This document shows, one piece after another, positions 10,301-17,759 of a stretch of 64,000 bases of DNA. The DNA lies in NCBI GenBank assembly GCA_028279985.1, contig JANQMR010000037.1:248001-312000 (forward strand), in the 5' to 3' direction. A program made the translations under genes and the position numbers. This stretch comes from Woeseiaceae bacterium (GTDB lineage: Bacteria > Pseudomonadota > Gammaproteobacteria > Steroidobacterales > Woeseiaceae). The notes beneath the pieces were generated by a model, which saw only the letters and a list, made by a program, of their open reading frames with translations, did not search any database and was not told where the DNA came from. Position 1 is the stretch's first letter; each line of letters begins with the position of its first letter.

Positions 10301-10517
10301 AACCAACCTCAACAATGTTCTGCGCACGCTGTTTCCAGCGGACTACGGATCCCAGCCGATTCAGCAGTATGGTCTGATCGGACCGGCGAGACTGCGACCC
10401 TATCGCGATACAATACTGCCCGTCGGAAAAACGATCCGCTACGATTCGTCCGCAGCCGCGCCGACTGTATCGCCCGCTGCAGATGCAGCTTTCCAAACCT
10501 CGGCACTGCCGCAATAG
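7335..10517 (+). CDS. GH106-like alpha-L-rhamnosidase, secreted
   Basis: A protein of 1060 residues from the ATG at 7335, which has GGGAG before it and a signal peptide whose core is VCGLLLLLVTTSARSQ. The start of the mature part, FRWWWPGAAVDP followed by IRSQLESVASAGYKGIEIAD, matches the (beta/alpha)8 opening of GH106 alpha-L-rhamnosidases. FEDSIELKA and the RGIRFRAQPYG segment fit the catalytic barrel of that family. The C-terminal part (about 900-1010) is beta-sandwich-like, with a FSIRVNGEDIAGL stretch typical of galactose-binding jelly-rolls. It would release L-rhamnose, feeding the aldolase at the left edge. Family assignment is from motif memory; a related uncharacterised clade is possible. 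Confidence 0.75.
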   Translation: MTSTDRKLWGAGNRLKRGAPATARSVPVAVCGLLLLLVTTSARSQPAADSEGPASEQTFPVRFGNAHRSTGAMFRWWWPGAAVDPAIIRSQLESVASAGYKGIEIADVKVSVEYPVDPDLYQYGSPAWRAALETATREAERLGLQVDVTMGPHWPVAVPGLDVDGPASSKELIGAYVVLDGGTYTGPVPLPEPLIYSNRSSTNGRITERHSTSVPTLISVGAVRCQTAKCDDSSPELDLTTFVDLRVTGTDSPIDWRAPNHAPDHSGWVVIAHWQRGTGQRNDAPWGTTPYLVTNPESRVVDHFSLQGAHAFLEFLETTISEATISAIARVGGALFEDSIELKAAQLWTTGMLTEFRTRRGYALEPYLACATYHPPDGPFDEPKPVFKFSQRDSKTCRRARRDLAQTLADLYIDNHLLPFKRWANDRGIRFRAQPYGIPIDMAKAAAMLDVAEDESFASGTSDDWKLMASGVEVAGKVLVSDEFIVGGFGGTYRMSTQQIVREVNAQYALGANQLVFHGLAYEDWPPPADGANADSLVRWPGYRAFMPRIPDAFGPRNPTWEFEQTLASYLARTQLVLQTGQRRRDIAVYNQSLNHIQKPFDGDERLEPGYSYGYLTPGLLELVVPKARDGRLYPDGPAFKAVILDMQETLPLVAAESLLAMANDGVPIIVLGDVPSELPGIDADKGRTTADLSRTVDEILSRSVVVRNPSAKALTRVLRRLNIEPAGRSSAGKVRIIHRSDGDADYFFVYNRSEQDVSGEIRLCAAGVPYHLDAWSGNVTRLAEYTVDDECVVLSLSQQTGDADIFAMAPPDYSGEMLNDQRLPIVSSSADSVYVSGRDLVARKLDSQAARLALSDGTVVEIEARRLPEPLNLDDWQLRVESFLPLDPEGRSTETRREVLALGPIELTPWPDIPGIETVSGIGTYSTDIELGDEWADLGAYFELGEISGAFSIRVNGEDIAGLSQLDNRFDLGYRLRIGTNRIEVAVATNLNNVLRTLFPADYGSQPIQQYGLIGPARLRPYRDTILPVGKTIRYDSSAAAPTVSPAADAAFQTSALPQ

Positions 10518-10547
10518 ACGCTCTCCCAAACCGTATACGAGCCTTCA

Positions 10548-11342
10548 ATGCATTCAGCACAGCGCGAAAAAGTCATCCTGGATTTGCTGCGGCAGAATGG
10601 ATTCGTAAGTTTCCGGGATCTCGACAGGCAATTGGACGCATCCCAAGCCACGCTTCGCCGCGATCTCGTTCGCCTCGCCAAAGAAGGACAGATAGCAAGG
10701 GTTCGGGGCGGCGCGAAGCTGCTCGACCCTGAAGAAGCCGGTGCGAAGGCGGTCTCGGACCATCTTGCCGGGGTTCCGTTTCACGAGAACATCAAGAAAA
10801 TGCGCCTGGAAAAACAGGCCATTGGAAAAACGGCGGCCGGCCTGTGCGAACAAGGAAGCGCCGTGATGATCGACGGCGGATCGACGACGCTGCAGATGTG
10901 TCAACACCTTCAAGGAAAGGGGCTACAAGTGTTGACGAATTCGCTTCACATCGTTGCGGCACTGCTGCCGCAGTCCGACGCGCGCGTACATGTACCCGGC
11001 GGGACCGTATTTCAAGAGCAGAACATCATCCTGTCCGTTGCCAATGACGACCTCATGCCCAGTATTCATGCACCCCAGCTTTTCCTGGGTGCCGCGGCAG
11101 TCGGAAAGCGAGGCATCATGCAGGCGGATCATATCCTCGTTGAAGCCGAGCGCCGGCTAATCGATCGCGCGGAAGAGGTGATCTTGCTGGTCGACCATTC
11201 GAAATTTCGAAGCTCTACTGGAAACGTTGTTACCGATTTATCGCAGATCGACAAAGTCGTGACTGACGACGGCATCGACCAGGCCCATATCGATATGCTC
11301 GAGACAGCCGGCGTTGAATTGATTATCGCCACAGCCGACTGA
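10548..11342 (+). CDS. DeoR/GlpR-family transcriptional repressor
   Basis: 264 residues with an N-terminal DeoR helix-turn-helix (about 5-58, with SQATLRRDLVRLAKEGQIARVRGGA) and a sugar-phosphate sensing domain including the phosphate-binding IDGGSTT loop near residue 107 and a late LLVDHSKF motif. DeoR repressors of this type respond to phosphorylated sugars; rhamnulose-1-phosphate would be a logical effector here, by inference. The gene begins 30 bases after the rhamnosidase stop on the same strand, so it probably belongs to the same transcript and may act on the phased repeats in the 7.2 kb divergent region. Confidence 0.88.
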   Translation: MHSAQREKVILDLLRQNGFVSFRDLDRQLDASQATLRRDLVRLAKEGQIARVRGGAKLLDPEEAGAKAVSDHLAGVPFHENIKKMRLEKQAIGKTAAGLCEQGSAVMIDGGSTTLQMCQHLQGKGLQVLTNSLHIVAALLPQSDARVHVPGGTVFQEQNIILSVANDDLMPSIHAPQLFLGAAAVGKRGIMQADHILVEAERRLIDRAEEVILLVDHSKFRSSTGNVVTDLSQIDKVVTDDGIDQAHIDMLETAGVELIIATAD

Positions 11343-11435
11343 TGCGGTCTTCGCCGGGCATCACAACGGGCGCGGCTTGATCCCTCAAGCTGATAGAAGA
11401 TGGATCCATCAAGTTGATAGAAAAAGGGCTGCACC

Positions 11436-13376
11436 ATGTCAAGAAGAATCAGGTCAAGAAGAATCGGGTCAAGAAAAACCAGCATCTTATGTTCCCGCTC
11501 ACCGAATCTCTTCGCCGTAATCTGCCTCCTGGTTGCGTTACACGTTACTGAAACTGCGGAGGCGCAGAAAACGGCGAAGCCAGTGTTACATGGAAAACAC
11601 TGGGTCGCCATCACCGGGAAGCCGCTCGCTGCAACGGCTGGTGCGATGACGTTCATTCGGGGCGGCAATGCGGTGGATGCGGCCTGCGCGATGCTGGCCG
11701 CAACATCGACGATGTGGGACGTACTGGGTTGGGGCGGTGAGACACAAGCGCTGATCTACAACCCGCACACGGGCGAGGTCAAGGGAATCAATGCACTTGG
11801 TGTGGCACCGACCGGCGCGACCCCCGAATTCTTCCGTAACAAAGGGATGGTTTTTCCGCCGGAGTACGGTCCTTTGGCAGCGGTAACGCCGGGCACGCCG
11901 GGAGGCCTGATGACCATGCTCGCCGAGTATGGAACACTTAGTTTGGCGGATGTGCTGGCGCCCGCCATGCAGATGGCTGACGGCTATCCGATCGAGCCGT
12001 CCCAGGCCGATTTCATTGAGCGTAACAGGGATAGGCTGGCGCAATGGTCCTACTCGAAAGACGTTTTTCTTCCAAATCGGATAGAGGGCGAAAGCCAAGA
12101 GCGCGCCGCACCGTATCCCGGTGAGATTTTCCGCCAGCCGAAGTTGTTGGAAACGCTGCGAAAGCTGGTGGAAGCCGAGCGCGAATCCCTGGCCGGCGGC
12201 AAGAGTAGAAAAGAGGCGATCTATGCGGCGTACGATCGTTTCTATCGCGGCGACATCGCCGAGGAATTGGTCCGTGGCATGGCCGAGTATGGCGGGCTGA
12301 TGACCATGGCCGACCTCGATAACTGGCAAGTCCATATCGAGGAGCCTGTCACCACCAACTACAAGGGTATTGATGTCTACAAGTTAACGCATTGGGTACA
12401 GGGACCCGTCATGCTGCAGGCCCTCAATATCCTCGAGGACATCGACCTGAAGAGCATGGGGTACAACTCCACGCGCTACATCCATGCTCTTTACCAGGTG
12501 ATGAACATGACTTTTGCCGACCGGGATTTCTATTATGGAGACCCGTACGTGCCGCCGGTCGAACCGATCGAAGGACTGCTGTCGAAGTCCTACGCGGACC
12601 ATCGACGTTCGCAAATCGACTGGCAGCGTAATAATCCCGACGTGAAGCCAGGCGATCCCTACCCGTTTCAGGGCGACGAGAACCCCTACCTGGATTTGCT
12701 GGAGAAATGGACGCCGAAACCGCCGGCGGCTGAAGCCGACGGCGTGGAAGGCTTTCAACAGGCCAACTTGATGAGTCACCGGGAAGGATTCCTGGCGGGT
12801 ACCACATCGATCCAGGCGGCCGATGCAGAGGGTTGGGTGGTGTCCGTGACACCTAGCGGCGGCTGGATTCCCGCATTCATCGCAGGCCGCACGGGCGTCG
12901 GAATGAGCCAGCGCATGCAGAGCTTCGTTCTGGACGAGGCGATCAATCCGTTCAACGTCGTTCGTCCCGGGCAACGGCCTCGTGCGACGCTCACGCCCAG
13001 TCTCGCATTGAAAGACGGTAAGCCGCTGATGGCTTTTTCGGTGCAAGGCGGCGACTCGCAAGATCAGAATCTGCTGCAGTTCTTTCTCAACGTCGTCGAA
13101 TTCGGCATGAACGTCCAGCAAGCCGTCGAGGCGCACAATATCACGAGCTACCAGATGCAGAGCTCATTCGGCGCACATAGTTCGGAGCCGGGGCGGATCG
13201 AGGTATCCACCAAGGTGCCCGATTGGGTACGCGAGGACCTGGCTGAAATGGGTTACGAAGTCGTTACTGTGGATCGCACCTACAGCCCAATCACGGCCAT
13301 CTACTTTGACGATGAAAACGACACGATGTGGGGCGGCGCCAGCGACTACGGCGATGACTACGGGGTAGCCTGGTAA
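11436..13376 (+). CDS. Gamma-glutamyltransferase-family Ntn-hydrolase, secreted
   Basis: 646 residues with an N-terminal export signal (NLFAVICLLVALHVTETAEAQ) followed by the family's GGNAVDAA motif near residue 72. The autoprocessing threonine is expected at T456 in AGTTSIQAAD; the classical TTHxSVVD is altered to TTSIQAAD, so the residue after the TT pair is serine, which may mean a substrate other than glutathione. The first codons are made of a 15-base unit repeated three times (11439-11483), giving the odd basic start SRRIRSRRIGSRKTS. It follows the DeoR gene by 93 bases. The link to polysaccharide breakdown is unclear; it may process amino compounds in the periplasm. Confidence 0.82.
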   Translation: MSRRIRSRRIGSRKTSILCSRSPNLFAVICLLVALHVTETAEAQKTAKPVLHGKHWVAITGKPLAATAGAMTFIRGGNAVDAACAMLAATSTMWDVLGWGGETQALIYNPHTGEVKGINALGVAPTGATPEFFRNKGMVFPPEYGPLAAVTPGTPGGLMTMLAEYGTLSLADVLAPAMQMADGYPIEPSQADFIERNRDRLAQWSYSKDVFLPNRIEGESQERAAPYPGEIFRQPKLLETLRKLVEAERESLAGGKSRKEAIYAAYDRFYRGDIAEELVRGMAEYGGLMTMADLDNWQVHIEEPVTTNYKGIDVYKLTHWVQGPVMLQALNILEDIDLKSMGYNSTRYIHALYQVMNMTFADRDFYYGDPYVPPVEPIEGLLSKSYADHRRSQIDWQRNNPDVKPGDPYPFQGDENPYLDLLEKWTPKPPAAEADGVEGFQQANLMSHREGFLAGTTSIQAADAEGWVVSVTPSGGWIPAFIAGRTGVGMSQRMQSFVLDEAINPFNVVRPGQRPRATLTPSLALKDGKPLMAFSVQGGDSQDQNLLQFFLNVVEFGMNVQQAVEAHNITSYQMQSSFGAHSSEPGRIEVSTKVPDWVREDLAEMGYEVVTVDRTYSPITAIYFDDENDTMWGGASDYGDDYGVAW

Positions 13377-13491
13377 GCGCAAACAACAGGCGTACAGGAA
13401 AACAACTGCATCGACCAACTGCATGGACCAACTGTATCGACATTGAAGCCGCAATCTGTGAGCGACGGACTAGTATTGTCGGCAAATAGCG

Positions 13492-14736
13492 TTAGTCGCG
13501 CCCGACAAAGATGTCCAACGGCAGTATCGCGGTTACACCGACGTTGGGCACATCCACAAGTTGACCGATCCGCATATCGACGGCAACGCTGGCAATCATG
13601 TACGCCTGCGTCTTGTCATAACCGTATTCGGCCATGATGTAGTCGATGATGGAAGCCAAGGCGTTTCTCGCCGCGAGATTGATATCGCCGGATAGATTTT
13701 CCAAGCCCGCAATCTTCGACGAGTCCAGGTAGGCGAGATGCGCGGGCACGCTGCCTTTCTCTTTTAGCGGGAAGCCGGTTACGGCATAGAAGCGCTCGGA
13801 CGGTATCCCGAGCGCCGACGCCGGGCCCTCGTAGTGAGGGCCGCGAGACAGATCGGGCGGATCGTCGACAACGCGCGCGATCACCGTCATTCTGCCCCCC
13901 ATCTCGATCGCCGTGCCTGCCACCTCTCCATCGCCCTGTGCGTAATGGAAGTCACCAACCGCAAGCCCGCAGCCGTCGATGTAACACGGAAGATAAACAG
14001 TAGTACCGGTGGTGATGTAGCGAATGTCCATGTTGCCGCCGTGCTCCCGCGGCGGTATCGTTCGCAGGCATTCCGACGATTTCGTCCCTTCCGTACCACA
14101 TAACGTCGCCGGCTCCGCCTCGTCGGGGTCGGGGTTCATCACGGCACCGCCCGACTCGAGCAGCCGCTTTTCTCGAGCAAGCACGTCGGCGAGCAAGCTT
14201 TCGCCGGGCAAGGTCGTTACGACGCCGGGGAAACTCGCATTCGGAATTCGCACGCCCGGCAGCGCGTCGCTGACGGCATAGTCGTCGTCGATGCGCCAGA
14301 CGATGAAACGCCCATCGGTTCCGAATTGATCACCGGCGAACCCGAAGAGTCCAGCTTCCGTCCAGCCGACATCGTCAGGCTCCAAGGCCTCGATTGTCAC
14401 CGCCAACACGTCGCCCGCCTGGGCACCCTCGATGAAAACCGGCCCGGTCAATGCGTGAACCATACCAAAACCTTCCCGGGGCATGGTCCTGGCGCTCGAG
14501 AACTCGTCCGGATCGAGGGACAGGTCGAATGCGTCGCGCCCGAGAAATACGATGCGCTCACCTTGGCCGGCTTTGGCAACCATTGGAATGTCGGGATGAA
14601 GACGGTTGATACAGGCCGGATCCTCGGCACAGCTCACGCTGCGGTCACCCACCACGATTTCGGCGGCAGCGTCCGCAAACAGGATCAAGGCAAACAGGAA
14701 CCCGTTGGAGACATAAGTGGAAAGGCCGGATTTCAT
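13492..14736 (-). CDS. Acetamidase/formamidase-family protein with signal peptide
   Basis: 414 residues. The N-terminus (MKSGLSTYVSNGFLFALILFADAAAE) is a signal peptide, unlike the cytoplasmic FmdA/AmdA enzymes. The body carries the family's TGPVFIEGAQAGDVLAVTI segment and the GDFHYAQGDGEVAGTAIE core that holds metal and substrate ligands. An insert with three cysteines (LCGTEGTKSSEC and LPCYIDGCG) could form disulfides in the periplasm. It converges with the gamma-glutamyltransferase-family gene on the other strand and is transcribed away from the Fur-regulated receptor. The predicted reaction is hydrolysis of short amides to ammonia and the acid; the true substrate is unknown. Confidence 0.85.
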   Translation of the reverse strand: MKSGLSTYVSNGFLFALILFADAAAEIVVGDRSVSCAEDPACINRLHPDIPMVAKAGQGERIVFLGRDAFDLSLDPDEFSSARTMPREGFGMVHALTGPVFIEGAQAGDVLAVTIEALEPDDVGWTEAGLFGFAGDQFGTDGRFIVWRIDDDYAVSDALPGVRIPNASFPGVVTTLPGESLLADVLAREKRLLESGGAVMNPDPDEAEPATLCGTEGTKSSECLRTIPPREHGGNMDIRYITTGTTVYLPCYIDGCGLAVGDFHYAQGDGEVAGTAIEMGGRMTVIARVVDDPPDLSRGPHYEGPASALGIPSERFYAVTGFPLKEKGSVPAHLAYLDSSKIAGLENLSGDINLAARNALASIIDYIMAEYGYDKTQAYMIASVAVDMRIGQLVDVPNVGVTAILPLDIFVGRD

Positions 14737-14947
14737 GCACGCACTCCTAGATCGACGACCATATCTAACGTCCCCTATGGGTGAGCTTGCCCCGAAAAAG
14801 ACACGGTTCTTAACCGGAGTTTACCCACTTATCGTCTCTCCCCGTTACTCGTCAGGTCACCGCCTATGGATCGCCGGGCTGATCGAGCCTGCATTTTGCG
14901 ACAGCGTCGTGGTTTGTACGTATAGGCCGTTTGCAAACCGAAGATAG

Positions 14948-14966
14948 AATGAGAAGCAATCTCATT
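14948..14966 (+). promoter_or_regulatory. Fur box-like 19-bp palindrome
   Basis: AATGAGA, five bases, TCTCATT: perfect 7-base arms in the 19-base format of Fur boxes. It ends 22 bases before the ATG of the TonB receptor at 14989, where bound Fur would block transcription or initiation. Iron repression of the receptor and the coupled thioredoxin-like gene is inferred. Confidence 0.7.
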
Positions 14967-14988
14967 ACCGTATCTGAGGCAGACGACC

Positions 14989-17151
14989 ATGAACTGTGCA
15001 AAGGCGTTCGCCCTCGCCCTCATACTCATCCTGTCCGGCGCCCCCGAGCTGTCGGCACAGACTGTCGCCGGCGAAGACGACGACACCGTCTTCGATGAAG
15101 AGGAGGCCATCAACGAGATCGCCATGGACGAGATCGTGGTGCGCTCGGCGCGCACACGCGCCGTCGAATCCGGCATGCTGGCCGACACCATCCAGCAAAC
15201 GGAAGTCGTGACACCGGGCGCGCTTCTGTCCATGCAGGCCGTGGTGCTCTCGGATGCGCTGGTCTTGACCCCCGGTGTCAGGGTTAACAACGAGTGCTCG
15301 ATGTGTGGCGTCAAGCGTGTGATGCTGAACGGGCTCGGCGGCCAGCACAGCAACATCCTGATCGACGGCCTGCAGGTCCACACCATGGTCTCCGGGTTCT
15401 ACGGCCCCGACGCCTTCGCGATGGCGGGCGTCCAGCGCATCGAGGTGGCCCGCGGTGCCGGCGCCTCGCTGATCGCGCCGGAAGCCATCGGCGGCACGAT
15501 CAACGTCGTCACCGATGTCCCGAACGAGACGGGAGCGCATGTCGATCTGGCGGCCGGCGAGCATGCCTACGAACAGGGGCGCCTGATCGGCACTTTCGCC
15601 AACGAGCGCGGCAGCGTTCGCGGCCTCGCCGCCTACCAGTACGACTCGCGTGATCAGTTCGACGGCGATGGCAACGGCGTCAACGAGAACCCGCAGGTAC
15701 GCAACCATAACGTGAATGCGAGCCTCGCCATCGACCCGACCGACATGAGCACCCTCAGTCTCCGCGGCGCCTGGACGGACTCGGAGATCTTCGGCGGCCC
15801 GATGCTGGGAGACGTGGTGGGCTCCATCGGCGAGGCGCTGGCCGGTTTCGACAATGAACCATCGGATCAGTTATTCGCAGGCGACGACGTGCGCAACCGC
15901 TGGATCGGCAAACCCTGGGAGACCACCGAGTGGATCGCCACCGAACGGCTCGAATTGAGCGCCCGCTATTTTCACGAGCTACGCGAGGACCTGAATGTCG
16001 AGGGCGCCGTCAGCCTCTCGGAGCATGAGCAGGATTCCTTCTACGAAGGATTCGACTACCGGGCGGACAACGACCTCCTCTTCCTCGACCTGCGCACCCA
16101 CTGGGCGGCCAACGACGCGCACCTGTTCACCATCGGCGTGGACCGACGCGACGAGACGCTGCGCTCGGAGTCCGACGCGGCCGCCGGCAGCCCGGACTAC
16201 ATCTCCGACAGCTTCGATTACCTGACGCAGGGCCTCTACATCCAGGACACCTGGACCCCCAACGACAGGCTGGAAGTCGCCATCGCGCTGCGTCTCGATG
16301 CCATCGAGGCCGACTTCATCGATCCGGCGCGGCCCGGTGTGGAGATCGACGAGACCCTACTCTCGCCGCGTCTCGATACCCGCTTCCGGCACGACGCTCG
16401 CTGGACCTCACGGTTCTCCGCCGGCCGCGGCTACCGCGCTCCGCTGTCGTTCTTCGAGACGGACCACGGTATCCTAGATGCCGGCTTAGGCTTCATCGTG
16501 GACGTCGATGAGCTCGAACGCTCGCTCTCCCTTTCCTACGCGCTGAGCTACGAAGGCGACCGACTGACCGCGACCGGCAGTGTCGCCTGGACCGAGGTCG
16601 ACAATCTCGCCGCGCTGGACGAGACCGCCGAGGGCATCCCGGTCCTGACCCAACGCGACGAAAAGGGAGAGGTCGTCGCGGTCACGCTCGACGTCGGCTA
16701 CGCGCTCAATGACGACCTGGATGTTTTCCTTACAGCCGAGACCTTCGATCGTGACCGGGTGGCTCGCAGCATCTTCGGGGTGGCACCGGTCGAGGACCGC
16801 GTCGTCACAGGTATTCAGTGGACACCCGGCCGCTGGGACGCTTTCCTCTCCGCGGCCTGGCTCGGCGAACGCGATCTCGCCCTCTACGGTTACGGGGGCT
16901 TCAACGACGCGTCCGCGACGCTCCCGAAGCCGCAGACTGCCGAGGCGTATATCAACCTGGACGCACGAGTCGAATACGCGATTAGCGACCGCTTCGCCGT
17001 CTACGCCGGCGGCCGCAACCTGACTGATGAATTGCAATCGGACGACGAATCGCCACTGTTCTTCGATGCGGACGGTGGCTACGACGTGGCCTATATCTTC
17101 GGCCAGCTACGCGGGCGCGAGCTCTATGCGGGGTTCCGCGCCGACTTCTGA
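14989..17151 (+). CDS. TonB-dependent receptor with CxxC in plug, iron-regulated type
   Basis: 720 residues: signal peptide to about LSAQ (residue 24), an acidic linker, a TonB box-like AMDEIVV (45-51), a plug with NNECSMCGVKRVMLNG (C103 and C106), RIEVARGAG and IGGTINVVTD, then a barrel ending YAGFRADF. The C-S-M-C pair in the plug is unusual and could bind metal or be redox-active. The gene uses noticeably more GC-rich third positions than the neighbouring receptors, hinting at horizontal acquisition with its partner. It overlaps the start of the CPWC protein in a TGATG arrangement. The Fur box upstream argues for an iron chelate or haem substrate, but that is not proven by sequence. Confidence 0.9.
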   Translation: MNCAKAFALALILILSGAPELSAQTVAGEDDDTVFDEEEAINEIAMDEIVVRSARTRAVESGMLADTIQQTEVVTPGALLSMQAVVLSDALVLTPGVRVNNECSMCGVKRVMLNGLGGQHSNILIDGLQVHTMVSGFYGPDAFAMAGVQRIEVARGAGASLIAPEAIGGTINVVTDVPNETGAHVDLAAGEHAYEQGRLIGTFANERGSVRGLAAYQYDSRDQFDGDGNGVNENPQVRNHNVNASLAIDPTDMSTLSLRGAWTDSEIFGGPMLGDVVGSIGEALAGFDNEPSDQLFAGDDVRNRWIGKPWETTEWIATERLELSARYFHELREDLNVEGAVSLSEHEQDSFYEGFDYRADNDLLFLDLRTHWAANDAHLFTIGVDRRDETLRSESDAAAGSPDYISDSFDYLTQGLYIQDTWTPNDRLEVAIALRLDAIEADFIDPARPGVEIDETLLSPRLDTRFRHDARWTSRFSAGRGYRAPLSFFETDHGILDAGLGFIVDVDELERSLSLSYALSYEGDRLTATGSVAWTEVDNLAALDETAEGIPVLTQRDEKGEVVAVTLDVGYALNDDLDVFLTAETFDRDRVARSIFGVAPVEDRVVTGIQWTPGRWDAFLSAAWLGERDLALYGYGGFNDASATLPKPQTAEAYINLDARVEYAISDRFAVYAGGRNLTDELQSDDESPLFFDADGGYDVAYIFGQLRGRELYAGFRADF

Positions 17152-17687
17152 TGTCCGCCGTTCGCATCGATACGGTCGTGGCGAACTTCAGGGCGGGCCT
17201 GGGCGCAATTGTCTACGCGAGTGTCTGCACAATCGTCTGCGCGATCCTGCTGGGCACGCCCAGACCGCTTCTCGCCAGCGCCGGGGTGTTCGAGCAGGCG
17301 GCGAAACCGCTGGCCGGCGCGCCGGCGTTCGACGAACACGCGGGCACGGTCGGGCTCCTGGTTCTGTTCCAACCGGAATGCCCCTGGTGCGTGCGTCAAT
17401 TCAACGCCGCCGGGAAGCTCGCGAACGACAGGCCGGACATCGCTGTTATTGCAATTGGTCTGCGTGGCCGTCGCATGGAACTCATCCGGGAACTGCGCCG
17501 CGCACGGACCCACCTGCCCGCCTATCTGGCCAGCCCCGAACTCCTCGAGACCCTCGGGATGCCGGAAGCGACCCCCCGCCTCTACGTCGTCGACCGACAT
17601 GGCCGCATCGTCGCCTGGGCGGCCGGATACCACGCCCCCGCACAGCTAGCCTACCTGATCGCCGCAGCTCTCATAAAAAACAAATAA
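17151..17687 (+). CDS. Thioredoxin-like protein with CPWC motif, membrane-anchored or secreted
   Basis: 178 residues beginning on the A of the receptor's TGA stop, so translation is coupled. A hydrophobic segment at about 18-42 (IVYASVCTIVCAILL) is an anchor or signal peptide. The thioredoxin fold shows LLVLFQPECPWCVRQFN with active-site Cys77 and Cys80, and a cis-proline region TPRLYVVD near 144. Such proteins act as periplasmic disulfide oxidoreductases. Pairing with a receptor whose plug carries CxxC suggests it keeps those cysteines, or an imported metal ligand, in the right redox state; this is inference. Confidence 0.85.
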   Translation: MSAVRIDTVVANFRAGLGAIVYASVCTIVCAILLGTPRPLLASAGVFEQAAKPLAGAPAFDEHAGTVGLLVLFQPECPWCVRQFNAAGKLANDRPDIAVIAIGLRGRRMELIRELRRARTHLPAYLASPELLETLGMPEATPRLYVVDRHGRIVAWAAGYHAPAQLAYLIAAALIKNK

Positions 17688-17703
17688 CCCGAGAAACAAA
17701 AAA

Positions 17704-17725
17704 CCCGACACCTTTCGATATCGGG
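17704..17725. terminator. Bidirectional rho-independent-type terminator
   Basis: CCCGA (17704-17708) pairs with TCGGG (17721-17725), extended by flanking AA/TT pairs, with CTTCTTGTTCT on the plus side and an A-rich run on the left that becomes a U tract on the minus strand. It lies between the convergent thioredoxin-like and receptor genes. The stem is short, so efficiency is uncertain. Confidence 0.5.
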
Positions 17726-17759
17726 CTTCTTGTTCTCCGGGGGTAAGAACTTGGGAAAA

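Noticed and set aside
14965-15708. Minus-strand frame of 247 codons overlapping the iron-type receptor
   Set aside because: Shadow of a GC-rich gene; no ribosome site and no family resemblance.
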